Positions 17,473 through 25,351 of a DNA stretch of 64,000 nt are shown one piece after another (position 1 is the stretch's first letter; every line of letters begins with the position of its first letter). Made by a program: the position numbers and the translations under genes. Source of the stretch: Methylobacterium brachiatum (GTDB lineage Bacteria; Pseudomonadota; Alphaproteobacteria; Rhizobiales; Beijerinckiaceae); NCBI RefSeq assembly GCF_020523825.1, contig NZ_JAJALK010000005.1, forward strand, positions 124,001 to 188,000, read 5' to 3'. The notes beneath the pieces were generated by a model that saw only the letters and a list, made by a program, of their open reading frames with translations, was not told where the DNA came from and ran no database searches.

Positions 17473-17967
17473 CGGGCTGTCCTCGAGGGTCCCTTCGGCG
17501 GCCCGTCGCAGAAAGCGGCGGCGCGCAGGCCCGATCCGGCGAAGGGATGCCCTCCGCCCACCTTGAGGCCCGGGGGCCGGACGGCGATGCGGCGGCGTGC
17601 GCCGCGGGGAAGCTGCATGGGAGCGCCGGGTCGGGTCGCCGGGGGCGGCAGGGGCGGACGCACCGCAGCCGGGATCGGCGCCGGCAACGTCCAGAGGTGA
17701 ATGCCCGGAAAACCGGATCGCTCCGGCATTGTTCCCGAATTTGCCGCAGATCAGGCGCTCGTAACTTATGTTATTCGGGCGATCATTTGCCTCGAATACT
17801 GATGGATCGGCGATCGACGCCCGGCCCCCGGCCGGCCGGGATAGCGGCGCTTCTGCCACCCTCGCGCCGTCGTGATCGTCCGGCCCTCCGTCGTTAACCA
17901 ACTGATTACCGTGCGAACCTAGCGCAAGCACCAGAAACGGCGCATCCGCGCCGGCTGAGCGCGACCG
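17473..17967. other. Intergenic region between divergent methyltransferase and YgjV genes
   Basis: About 495 bases. The portion 17755-17810 is AT-richer and should hold promoter sequence. No protein-like frame or RNA gene is recognised. Confidence 0.4.
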
Positions 17968-18546
17968 ATGATTGCCGCCGACACCGTATTGACCTGGTAT
18001 GACCTCGCCGGGACCCATCTCGACATCTTTGGATCCCTGGGCCTGACGCTCGGCTTTATTGCCGGCCTCATGCCGCGCCGCGCGTGGATGCTTGGCGGCT
18101 CGGCGGCCTGCGCCGCCTGCTTCGGCGCGCATTACCTGACCCTCGGCGCGCTCACCGGCACCGCGATGTGCGCCATCTCGGTGGTGCAGAGCCTCGTCTC
18201 CCTGACCTGCCTCGGCGCGCCGAACCGGAACGTCTGGGTCCATCCCCTGTTCGCCGCCACCACGCTGATCGCGGCCTGGCTGACGATCACCACCTGGAAC
18301 GGCACACCCTCGGCCTGCGCGGCGCTCGGCGCCCTGCTGGCGACCGCCGCCCGCCTCAACGCCGCGCCGCAGACGATGCGCCTGCTGTTCCTGGGCGCCT
18401 CCCTGTGCTGGGCCGGCCACAACCTCCTGGTCGGCTCGGTCTTCGGGCTGACCTGCGACCTCCTCACCATCCTGGGCCTCGGGATCGCCCTGTGGCGCGC
18501 GCTGCCACCCCGTCCGGTCACCGCGCCCGGCTATCTCCAGGCCTGA
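17968..18546 (+). CDS. YgjV family inner-membrane protein
   Basis: A 192-residue protein with six or seven predicted helices. Its layout (LDIFGSLGLTLGFIAGLM, then CFGAHYLTLGALTGTAMC, and a repeat of the unit in the second half) matches the bacterial inner-membrane protein YgjV family. Function is unknown. It stands alone, with DUF4336 about 120 bases downstream on the same strand. Confidence 0.7.
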   Translation: MIAADTVLTWYDLAGTHLDIFGSLGLTLGFIAGLMPRRAWMLGGSAACAACFGAHYLTLGALTGTAMCAISVVQSLVSLTCLGAPNRNVWVHPLFAATTLIAAWLTITTWNGTPSACAALGALLATAARLNAAPQTMRLLFLGASLCWAGHNLLVGSVFGLTCDLLTILGLGIALWRALPPRPVTAPGYLQA

Positions 18547-18663
18547 GCGTACGCGATCGGGCACGCGATCGGGTCTGCGTCGATCCATCCGGGAAACCCT
18601 TCGACCTCCGGCGGTTGCCTGACTTTCCGGCCGTGACGCCGGGGCGACCGGGAGGATCGGATC

Positions 18664-19404
18664 TTGGCAGAGGCGACCTATCCGCCGCTCGACGTGCTGA
18701 AGCCGGTCGCCGAGGGCGTCTGGATCGTCGATAGCGGCCCCCTGCAGATCCTCGGCATGCCGCTCCCGGTGCGGATGACCGTGATCCGGCTCGGCGACGG
18801 CAGCCTGTGGCTGCACTCGCCGACGCGCTACGACGCGGATCTGCACCGCGCGATCGCGGCGCTGGGGCCGATCCGCCACCTCGTCGCGCCCAACATCGCG
18901 CATTGGACCTTCTTGAAGGATTGGCAGACGCATTGCCCGGAGGCCCTGACCTGGGCGGCGCCGAACCTGCGCCAGCGCGGCCAGGTGCGCCGCTCCGGCC
19001 TGAAGATCGACCGCGAGCTTGCCGATGCGTCGCCGCCCGAATGGGACGCGGATCTACGCCAGATCGTGGTTCCGGGCGGGCTCGGCTTCCGGGAGGTCGC
19101 GTTCTTCCACGGGCGCAGCCGGACCCTGGTGCTGACCGACCTGGTGCTCAACCTGGAAGCGGCGAAGATGCCGGCGCTCCTGCGCCCCGTGTTGCACATG
19201 GCCGGCATGACCGCGCCGGACGGGAAGCCGCCGCCCTATCTGCGCCTCGTGATCAAGCTGCGCCGGGCCGCGGCGGCACGGGCCGCGGCGGATCTTGTCG
19301 CGCTCAATCCCGCCGTCGTCATCTTCGCCCACGGGCTGTGGTTCGCCCAGGGCGGCACCGAGCGTCTGCGGCGCTCGTTGCGCTGGCTCGGCGATTTCAG
19401 CTGA
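18664..19404 (+). CDS. DUF4336 domain-containing protein
   Basis: A 246-residue protein of the metallo-beta-lactamase-like DUF4336 family. GVWIVDSGPL and MTVIRLGDGSLWLHSP begin the fold, and HLVAPNIAHWTFLKDW takes the place of the usual metal-binding loop. The TTG start has GGGAGG at 18650-18655. The stop abuts the convergent gene at 19405 with no spacer. No substrate is known. Confidence 0.75.
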   Translation: MAEATYPPLDVLKPVAEGVWIVDSGPLQILGMPLPVRMTVIRLGDGSLWLHSPTRYDADLHRAIAALGPIRHLVAPNIAHWTFLKDWQTHCPEALTWAAPNLRQRGQVRRSGLKIDRELADASPPEWDADLRQIVVPGGLGFREVAFFHGRSRTLVLTDLVLNLEAAKMPALLRPVLHMAGMTAPDGKPPPYLRLVIKLRRAAAARAAADLVALNPAVVIFAHGLWFAQGGTERLRRSLRWLGDFS

Positions 19405-19671
19405 TCAGGCCCCCTCCCCGGCCGGATCCGGCGCCTCGGAGCCGTCCAGGGACTTGGCCAACTCCATCAGCACCTCCTCGACCATGGGCGGCCACGGCAC
19501 CTTCTCCTCGTCGAGGAGACGCGCCGCCCCGACCAGGGCGTTGATCTGCTCCTCGTAGACCGGCCGCTGGACCAGCTGCGCGTACCGCACCCGAGCGGCC
19601 AGGGCGGTCGCGAGGCGCTGGACCTCGGCGATCCGTGCGTTCGACGCGCCGGCGCCATCCCGGTTGCCCAT
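19405..19671 (-). CDS. Small helical protein of unknown function
   Basis: An 88-residue, mostly helical acidic product (AEVQRLATALAARVRYAQLV, then a VPWPPMVEEVLMELAKSLDG segment). No signal peptide or membrane helix. It converges directly on DUF4336. Composition and codon use are protein-like; the family is not recognised. Confidence 0.55.
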   Translation of the reverse strand: MGNRDGAGASNARIAEVQRLATALAARVRYAQLVQRPVYEEQINALVGAARLLDEEKVPWPPMVEEVLMELAKSLDGSEAPDPAGEGA

Positions 19672-19758
19672 CCCTCACCCCTCTCGGATCCGCGCAGGGC
19701 CTAGATAGGCCCCAGGAACGGGGCGCGGGGCAATCCCGGTTCCGCTCGCCCAGTCCGC

Positions 19759-20115
19759 TCAGCCCGACCGGCGCACCGCATCGACCCGCCCGGACGCGGC
19801 GTCGGCGAGGAGCTTGCGCTTGCCGGACCTGTGGCGGACGAAATCGTCGAGCGGCTTGCAGGCCGGCAGAGCGGGCGGGCCCTTCTGCGCGGGCAGGGTC
19901 GGCGCGTCCGGCGGGGGCGCGTCCTCGGGCAGCTCGACCCGCTGGCTCACCAGGAACGCGTCCAGATCGATGAGACGGTGGCGCAACCGGCGGATGTCGT
20001 TCTCGACGCCGTTCAATTGGACCAGCAGGTCGGAGACGGTTCCCTCGCGGGCCGCGATGGCGGACTGGATCCCGGCGCGCTCGTTCAGCAGCACGGCCTT
20101 GACGGTCGGATTCAT
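19759..20115 (-). CDS. Coiled-coil protein of unknown function
   Basis: A 118-residue product. Residues 8-60 form a likely coiled coil (VSDLLVQLNGVENDIRRLRH), a Pro-rich linker follows, and the C-terminus is basic (RHRSGKRKLLADAASGR). ATG at 20115 (MNPTVKAVLL); an upstream ATG at 20133 is possible. It is divergent from the secreted small protein at 20335. Confidence 0.55.
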   Translation of the reverse strand: MNPTVKAVLLNERAGIQSAIAAREGTVSDLLVQLNGVENDIRRLRHRLIDLDAFLVSQRVELPEDAPPPDAPTLPAQKGPPALPACKPLDDFVRHRSGKRKLLADAASGRVDAVRRSG

Positions 20116-20270
20116 GAGGCGTCCCCGGAGCATGACGCCACCAGGGACACGCCGTCCCGCGTCAACGCCAAGCCTCAATTGGGAGGAGGCGCTACGCCGG
20201 ATGGCGAGGCCGTGCGGGCCCGCACCGGCCTGCCGCGCAACCCGTATCCTGGCCGGGATGCCCGACCCCG

Positions 20271-20296
20271 ACGCGGAACTTTCGGTCCGTATCTGC
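20271..20296 (+). promoter_or_regulatory. Candidate EcfG-type general stress promoter
   Basis: GGAAC is followed after 16 bases by CGTC, one mismatch from the GGAAC-N16/17-CGTT consensus of the PhyR/EcfG sigma factor. It ends about 40 bases before the start at 20335, a sensible 5-prime leader. Confidence 0.35.
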
Positions 20297-20334
20297 GTCA
20301 GTTCTACGCAGACAAAAAGCGCCGGGAGGTTATC

Positions 20335-20601
20335 ATGCGCGCGCCCTTGAAGATCGCCACGCTCGTCGTTCTGGCCTTGGGAACGCAGCCGGGCTGGGCC
20401 CAATCCGTCAGCCAGACGGGCACCGGCGGCGGCCCGACCACAGCCGCGAAGGCACCGCACACCGCCGCAACCGGGCAGACGGTGCCCAACCCGAGCGCGC
20501 TCGGCCCCAACGAGACCGGCAGCATCGAGCGGCGCAACCCGGCCGAGCAGCGCAACGACGCGATCACCCGCGGAATCTGCATCGGCTGCACGAACCGGTA
20601 G
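20335..20601 (+). CDS. Small secreted protein
   Basis: An 88-residue precursor with a clear signal peptide (residues 1-22, LKIATLVVLALGTQPGWAQ), then a Thr/Gly/Pro-rich low-complexity segment and a C-terminal ITRGICIGCTNR with a CxxC pair. GGGAGGT lies at 20323-20329. A candidate EcfG-type promoter precedes it. No known domain; the closing cysteine pair may form a disulfide. Confidence 0.65.
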   Translation: MRAPLKIATLVVLALGTQPGWAQSVSQTGTGGGPTTAAKAPHTAATGQTVPNPSALGPNETGSIERRNPAEQRNDAITRGICIGCTNR

Positions 20602-20625
20602 CCCGCCGGATCGTGGCGCGGGCCG

Positions 20626-20868
20626 TCAGCTCTCGGCCTGCAGGCTCTTGATGATGCGGCCGGCGATCTTGCGCACGGCCTCGTCGTCCCGGCCCTCGCC
20701 CTCGGCCCGATCCCACAGGTGGTCGAGGCTGCGGTCGAGCTCGTCCAGAAGCTCCGGATGGCGCTGGGCCAGGAAGCGGATCGTCCCGAACAGCAGGTGT
20801 TCGGTCGCCATCTCGTGACGCCTTGCGTCGGCAACCTGATCCATGGGGTTCGCGCTCGTATCGGTCAT
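20626..20868 (-). CDS. Small helical protein of unknown function
   Basis: An 80-residue product with a high content of charged helices (HLLFGTIRFLAQRHPELLDE, then LDRSLDHLWDRAEGEGRDDE). No membrane segment. ATG at 20868; a GTG three codons upstream is possible. It lies between two likely stress-promoted genes. Not recognised. Confidence 0.6.
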   Translation of the reverse strand: MTDTSANPMDQVADARRHEMATEHLLFGTIRFLAQRHPELLDELDRSLDHLWDRAEGEGRDDEAVRKIAGRIIKSLQAES

Positions 20869-20967
20869 GGCACGCAAACGATCCGCACGGAGCGCGGTTC
20901 AGCGGCGCCCGCGCGGTGCGACGCCGCGGCCCGCCCGGGATCGCTCTGGGTCCGGATGGCGCAGCCC

Positions 20968-20993
20968 GGAACCGCGCCCCGCGGGGCGCGGTT
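20968..20993 (+). promoter_or_regulatory. Perfect 24-bp palindrome overlapping a candidate EcfG promoter
   Basis: The half-site AACCGCGCCCCG (20970-20981) is followed immediately by its exact reverse complement (20982-20993). The same bases contain GGAAC (20968-20972) and, 17 bases later, GGTT, close to the EcfG -35/-10 consensus. It ends 25 bases before the DUF2171 start, with the ribosome-binding site between. It could be an operator, a promoter or both. Confidence 0.4.
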
Positions 20994-21018
20994 TGACCGC
21001 CTTACAGGGAGGATACTG

Positions 21019-21252
21019 ATGGTCGACGCTGCGCAGATTCAGGAACATGCCGAGGTTCTCGGCTCGGACGGCACCCATGTCGGCACGGTCGATCACATCG
21101 ATAAAGGCGAGATCAAGCTGACCAAGACCGACGCGGCGGCGGGCGGCCTGCACCATTACATCCCGCTCGACTTCGTGCGGGCGGTCGAGGGCGGCAAGGT
21201 CCATCTCGACCGGCCGGCCGAGGAGGTGAAGCGGGAGTGGTCGACCTCCTGA
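21019..21252 (+). CDS. DUF2171 (PRC-barrel-like) protein
   Basis: A 77-residue protein of the DUF2171 family, related to PRC barrels: IQEHAEVLGSDGTHVGTVDH, then a DKGEIKLTKTDA strand, HHYIPLDFVRAVEGGKVHLD, and a final EEVKREW. Such proteins are often stress-induced and cytoplasmic. CAGGGAGG lies at 21006-21012. A perfect palindrome and promoter-like sequence precede it. Confidence 0.8.
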   Translation: MVDAAQIQEHAEVLGSDGTHVGTVDHIDKGEIKLTKTDAAAGGLHHYIPLDFVRAVEGGKVHLDRPAEEVKREWSTS

Positions 21253-21261
21253 CCCGCCCCG

Positions 21262-21594
21262 TCAGCGCCGCAGGCCGCCGATCCAGGCGGTGAGCGGCTC
21301 GACGAACGCCGCCCAGGTCCGGGCCCAGACGGTTCCGGACCGGCCCCCGTCCGGGGGCCCGGCGGCCATCAGCGATGCCACGAAGGCGTCTTCCTGCGCC
21401 TTGCATTCGTCGAGGGCGTTGCGTTCGTCCCCGGCCCGGCTCTGGCCGGGCGGCTGGTGCGCGTAGGCCTCGCGCAGGCAGCGGTGCCAGGCCAGTTCGA
21501 GCGCCCGCGGCTCGGTCGGCGCAGCCGCCATCGCGGCCGACCCGACGTCGACCAGGACGAACATCGCGAGGAGGCTGAGCACGGGCATGCGCAT
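21262..21594 (-). CDS. Small secreted protein
   Basis: A 110-residue precursor with a signal peptide (about residues 1-24, VLSLLAMFVLVDVGSAAMA) and a helical mature domain with two cysteines (HRCLREAYAHQ and DECKAQEDAF) that could pair. It converges on DUF2171, nine bases away. An alternative start two codons later exists. No family recognised. Confidence 0.55.
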   Translation of the reverse strand: MRMPVLSLLAMFVLVDVGSAAMAAAPTEPRALELAWHRCLREAYAHQPPGQSRAGDERNALDECKAQEDAFVASLMAAGPPDGGRSGTVWARTWAAFVEPLTAWIGGLRR

Positions 21595-21824
21595 GCCGCC
21601 TCTATGCCTGATTCGGCCGCCTCCTGCCTAGAACGAACGAGCAACAGGTCCGGTGCCGAACGCCGCTTTGATCGAGCCCGGCACCGAGTGGTTGATGTCG
21701 CGCCCAATCGTTCAACCGAGGGGCGCGGGGACGGCTTTCCCGGTCCTGGCCGCGGAACTGCAACAGCCTCCCGGCCCCGTCCCCTGTATGCGGAAGCGGC
21801 CGGGGCGGTGGTGCGGGGCGCGGG

Positions 21825-22196
21825 ATGGACAAGCGGGTGCTGACCCTGGTGCGGATCGTGGCCTGGATCCTGGTGGCGGCAATCGTCGCCATCACGCTGG
21901 TGCCGATCGGATTGCGCCCGGTGGTGACGGCGGATCCCGGCATCGAGCGGGCAGCCGCCTACGCGCTCACCTTCCTGCTCCTGACCTTCGGCTACCCGCG
22001 CCGCTGGCCCTGGATCCTGCTCGCGGCCGTGCTCCTGGCCGGCGGTCTGGAAGCCGGACAGACCTTGACCGGCACGCGTCACGGCCGCGTCGACGACTTC
22101 CTGGTGAAGGCGGCTTCCGCCGTCGCGGGCGGCCTCGTCGGGCTCGTCCTGGCGGCCTGGACGGCCCGGCGCCTGCCGGCGCGCGCCGGTGGCTGA
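21825..22196 (+). CDS. VanZ-like membrane protein
   Basis: A 123-residue protein with four helices. The pattern KRVLTLVRIVAWILVAAIVA, a central YALTFLLLTFGYPRRWPWIL, then GTRHGRVDDFLVKAASAVAG matches the small VanZ/YfhO-type family; the R-x-D-D-F motif is the usual marker. Function in the envelope is unknown. Confidence 0.75.
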   Translation: MDKRVLTLVRIVAWILVAAIVAITLVPIGLRPVVTADPGIERAAAYALTFLLLTFGYPRRWPWILLAAVLLAGGLEAGQTLTGTRHGRVDDFLVKAASAVAGGLVGLVLAAWTARRLPARAGG

Positions 22197-22199
22197 GCC

Positions 22200-22225
22200 G
22201 GAAACCGCCGAGCTTCCGGCGCGTT
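22200..22225 (+). promoter_or_regulatory. Candidate EcfG-type promoter
   Basis: GGAAA-N17-CGTT, one mismatch from the GGAAC-N16/17-CGTT consensus, ending 31 bases before the gene at 22257. Confidence 0.3.
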
Positions 22226-22256
22226 ATCGTTCCGGACTCTCATGCGAGGTGCTGCC

Positions 22257-22556
22257 ATGTTCGGCGCGGGCAAGCTCACGGGGCGGTTCTGGTTTCGGAG
22301 AACGTGGACGGGCAAGCTGGTCCTGCTCGTCGAGGAAGAGAAGCCGCGGTGGTTCAGCCGCAAACATCTGACCAAGCTGCGATGGCGCGATGCCCGGCTC
22401 CTCGATCTGGCCGAGGCGCCGATGCGCACGCTGATGACCCTGGAACGCACCTATCGGGCGGAATACGGGTCCGGCGGCTCGGCGCTGCAGGCGGCCGTGC
22501 CGTCCCTCGGGCGCGGGGCGATCGCGACGCCGATCGGGCGGCCGGCCAGCGCCTGA
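22257..22556 (+). CDS. Hypothetical protein, basic beta-rich
   Basis: A 99-residue product. The first half looks like a small beta domain (GRFWFRRTWTGKLVLLVEEE, then KHLTKLRWRDARLLDLAEAP). The C-terminus (PSLGRGAIATPIGRP) is low-complexity. The ATG at 22257 with GAGGTGC upstream was preferred to the ATG at 22242. No known domain. Confidence 0.6.
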   Translation: MFGAGKLTGRFWFRRTWTGKLVLLVEEEKPRWFSRKHLTKLRWRDARLLDLAEAPMRTLMTLERTYRAEYGSGGSALQAAVPSLGRGAIATPIGRPASA

Positions 22557-22885
22557 GCGGCGCCGACAAAAAAGGGCGCGGGCCGAGCGTGAAGGGCAGA
22601 CTCGGCCCGCCTGCCGTTCGGCTTCGTACCCCTCGAAGCCGCAGCGACGCCTTCAGAGACCACGCCAGCGTTAAGACTTCCTGAACGAAGCCGCCCCGCT
22701 GCGGGCCGGCGTCCGCACCCTGCGCCGCCCCCCGATCTGCCGCGCCGGCGTCACCAATTTATGTTGGTATTCAACAGATATATCGGTCGATAACAGAGGC
22801 GATCACTTGTTTTTGCCCAGGCAGGTGCTTGACTGGCGGCAGACAGAGCGGTGTTCATCGCGCAGTCCCCCATCGAGAGCCGCCC
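22557..22885. other. Intergenic region upstream of mucR-like gene
   Basis: About 330 bases. A hairpin lies at 22577-22609 (GCGGGCCGAG and CTCGGCCCGC around a 13-base loop), preceded by six A residues, so it would be a terminator read on the minus strand. The part 22750-22825 is AT-rich (TTTATGTTGGTATTCAAC, TATATCGGTCGATAAC) and suits MucR binding, which prefers AT-rich DNA. Confidence 0.45.
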
Positions 22886-23383
22886 ATGGAAGACGAAGCC
22901 GGGTTTCCGCAAGACGATCACGCCGACGTCATCGCGCTGACCGCCGACATCGTGTCGGCTTACGTGTCCAACAACTCCGTCCCGATGCTCGAACTGCCGA
23001 CCCTGCTGTCGCGTGTTCACGAGGCCCTGGCCGCGCTGGGCCAGACGGGCGCTCCGGCCGAGCCGGAAGCCAAGAAGCTCACCCCCGGCCAGGTCCGGAA
23101 GTCGATCACGCCCGACGCGCTGATCAGCTTCATCGACGGCAAGCCGTACAAGACCTTGAAGCGGCACCTCACGGGACACGGCCTGACCATCGAGGCGTAC
23201 CGGGAGCGCTTCGGCCTGCCGCACGATTATCCGACCACGGCGGCCAATTACTCGGCCATGCGGGCGGAATTCGCCCGGACCGCCGGCCTCGGCCACAAGC
23301 GCCGGAAGCCAGCCCAGACAGCGGCGGCCGAGCCCGCGGATTCCGTCGAGGCGCCGGCCAGGCGCGCCCGGAAGCCCGCTTAG
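22886..23383 (+). CDS. mucR: MucR/Ros-family transcriptional regulator with altered zinc finger
   Basis: A 165-residue regulator. The Ros/MucR DNA-binding region is clear: KTLKRHLTGHGLTIEAYRER followed by FGLPHDYPTTAANYSAMR. In Ros the finger begins C-x2-C; here the aligned residues are Ser81 and Asp84 (ISFIDGKPYK), while His94 and His98 remain. The finger therefore cannot bind zinc in the canonical way. MucR proteins control exopolysaccharide, motility and symbiosis genes in alphaproteobacteria and bind AT-rich DNA. The tail is basic and Ala-rich. ATG at 22886 fits the family N-terminus; an AT-rich promoter precedes it. Confidence 0.88.
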   Translation: MEDEAGFPQDDHADVIALTADIVSAYVSNNSVPMLELPTLLSRVHEALAALGQTGAPAEPEAKKLTPGQVRKSITPDALISFIDGKPYKTLKRHLTGHGLTIEAYRERFGLPHDYPTTAANYSAMRAEFARTAGLGHKRRKPAQTAAAEPADSVEAPARRARKPA

Positions 23384-23388
23384 AGCCG

Positions 23389-23455
23389 CTCACAAAACTC
23401 CCGCCGCACCGTCGCGTGCGAAGGGAGGGCTCCCGGGAACCGGGAGCTTTGTGAG
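23389..23455 (+). terminator. Terminator-like nested hairpin after mucR-like gene
   Basis: CTCACAAA (23389-23396) pairs with TTTGTGAG (23448-23455). Inside is a tight hairpin, GCTCCCGG-gaa-CCGGGAGC (about 23429-23447). It begins six bases after the stop codon. Confidence 0.5.
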
Positions 23456-23860
23456 GTGCCCTCAGGCCCCAGCCCCGGGCGCGATCGATCGCGGCCTTCA
23501 CGGCACGCGCGATCGCGCTCGAATTCCGAAACCAGCGACAAATCGGAAGTCTTCATTCCCCGGCGCCTTCCGATCATCGGGCTTTCGCGTTAGATCGGCT
23601 GGCCAAGATCGGCGTTCGAACCGACAGGCTGCGAGGAAACCCGAGATGATCCGCACGCGATGCGCCGCGGCGACGCTCTGATGCCGTCCCGGATCGATCC
23701 GGGCGCGTGCGACCGGGTCGCGCCGTCCGGCGAATGCTCCGCAGCAGCCTGCCCCTTCGACGTCGACATCCCCGTCGCCGGAGCGCCGAACCGGCGCTCC
23801 CGGAGCCCGCGCCTGCACCCGTGAGCGGCCCGGAGACGGCCGCCGCCGAGGAGGATCACC
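23456..23860. other. Intergenic region, nothing recognised
   Basis: About 400 bases before the MFS gene. No protein-like frame. The MFS promoter should be here; GAGGAGG just before 23861 is its ribosome-binding site. Confidence 0.4.
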
Positions 23861-25174
23861 ATGGCCGAGTCTGAGATCGAGCGGTCGGCAATGCGGCGCA
23901 TCGGGTGGCGGCTCGTGCCGTTCCTGATCCTCGCCTATTTCGTGTCCTTCCTGGACCGGGTGAATGTCGGCTTCGCCGCCATCCAGATGAACCACGATGT
24001 CGGGCTGACCGCGACCGTGTTCGGCTGGGGCGCCGGGATCTTCTTCCTCGGCTATTTCCTGATGGAGGTGCCCAGCAACCTGATGCTGGAGCGCTTCGGG
24101 GCGCGGATCTGGATCGCCCGGATCATGGCGACCTGGGGCGTCATCTCCATGGCCATGGCGCTGGTGCAGGGGCCGTGGTCGTTCATCGGCCTGCGCTTCC
24201 TGCTCGGCGTCGCCGAGGCCGGGTTCTTCCCGGGCGTGATCCTGTACCTGACCTACTGGTTCCCCTCGGCCTACCGGGCGCGGATCGTCGGCATCTTCAT
24301 GATCTCGATCCCGATCTCGTCATTCCTGGGCTCGCCGATCTCCGGGGCTCTGCTCGGCCTGAACGGCCTGGGGCTCGCGGGCTGGCAATGGCTGTTCATC
24401 CTGGAGGGCCTGCCCGCCGTCCTGATGGCCGGGGCCGTGCTGTGGTTCCTGCCCGACGGGCCGCGGCACGCGACGTGGCTGCCCCCGGCCGAGCGGGACT
24501 GGCTGGATGCGCGCCTGCGGGAGGAATCCGCCCGGAACGCCGCGCGCACCGGCGGGACGGGGTCCCCCTCGCTCGGGACGATGCTGCGCGACCGGCGCCT
24601 GATCCTGTTCGCGGCGATCTATTTCGGCTCGACCGCCAGCAGCTACGGCCTGACCTTCTGGACGCCGCAGATCGTCAAGAGCTACGGCCTGACCAATTTC
24701 GAGACTGGCCTCCTGAACAGCATCCCCTACGGCGTCGCCTCCGTGGCGATGATCCTGTGGGGCCGGCACAGCGACCAGGTCGGCGAGCGGCGCTGGCACC
24801 TGGCGATCCCGTTCCTGGTCCTGGCCGCCGGGCTCGCGGGCGGCACCATTCTGACCGGCATCCTGCCGCTGGTCGGCGCGCTGACCGTGGCGGCGGTGGG
24901 CGTCTACATGCTCAAGGGGCCGTTCTGGGCCCTGGCCACCGAGGAGCTTCCGCCGGCCGCGGCCGCCGCCAGCATCGCGGCGATCAACGCCGTGGGCAAT
25001 CTCGGCGGCTTCCTCGGCCCCTACCTGATCGGCGCGATCAAGGACGGCACCGGCAGCTTCACCCTGGCCCTGACGCCGCTGATCCTGTTCGCCCTGATCT
25101 CGGCCGGGCTGTCGCTCGTGCCGGGCCGGGGGCGCACGGCAGCGCCCGCGCCGAGGGCCGCGCCGGCCCGCTGA
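23861..25174 (+). CDS. MFS transporter, anion:cation symporter (tartrate/phthalate-like) family
   Basis: A 437-residue major facilitator with 12 helices. YFVSFLDRVNVGFAAIQMN and GIFFLGYFLMEVPSNLMLERFGAR (split by the family A-motif region) are typical of the ACS family, as are GVAEAGFFPGVILYLTYWFP and WQWLFILEGLPAVL. Members import organic acids such as tartrate, glucarate, phthalate or hydroxylated aromatics with protons. No catabolic gene is adjacent, so the substrate cannot be named. GAGGAGG precedes the ATG. Confidence 0.87.
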   Translation: MAESEIERSAMRRIGWRLVPFLILAYFVSFLDRVNVGFAAIQMNHDVGLTATVFGWGAGIFFLGYFLMEVPSNLMLERFGARIWIARIMATWGVISMAMALVQGPWSFIGLRFLLGVAEAGFFPGVILYLTYWFPSAYRARIVGIFMISIPISSFLGSPISGALLGLNGLGLAGWQWLFILEGLPAVLMAGAVLWFLPDGPRHATWLPPAERDWLDARLREESARNAARTGGTGSPSLGTMLRDRRLILFAAIYFGSTASSYGLTFWTPQIVKSYGLTNFETGLLNSIPYGVASVAMILWGRHSDQVGERRWHLAIPFLVLAAGLAGGTILTGILPLVGALTVAAVGVYMLKGPFWALATEELPPAAAAASIAAINAVGNLGGFLGPYLIGAIKDGTGSFTLALTPLILFALISAGLSLVPGRGRTAAPAPRAAPAR

Positions 25175-25290
25175 GGCCCACCTGGTACCCGGCCTGGTTC
25201 CGCGGCGGCCGGCGCAAGGCGGGGTTCGCACCCGGTCCTGGCATCGGACGCCCCTTCCGCTGCCGAACGTGGGACGGCCAGATCTGCGCC

Positions 25291-25327
25291 GGTCCGCTTC
25301 CACGACCGTTCGGAAGGGAAGCGGACC
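25291..25327. terminator. Bidirectional hairpin between convergent genes
   Basis: GGTCCGCTTCC (25291-25301) and GGAAGCGGACC (25317-25327) form a perfect 11-bp stem with a 15-base loop, between the MFS gene and the convergent chemoreceptor gene. No T-run on the plus strand. Confidence 0.5.
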
Positions 25328-25351
25328 TTGGGGCAGTGATCGGGCCGGTGT

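Noticed and set aside
22751..23296. 181-codon minus-strand frame opposite the MucR-like gene
   Set aside because: Antisense shadow; the plus strand shows the Ros/MucR domain.
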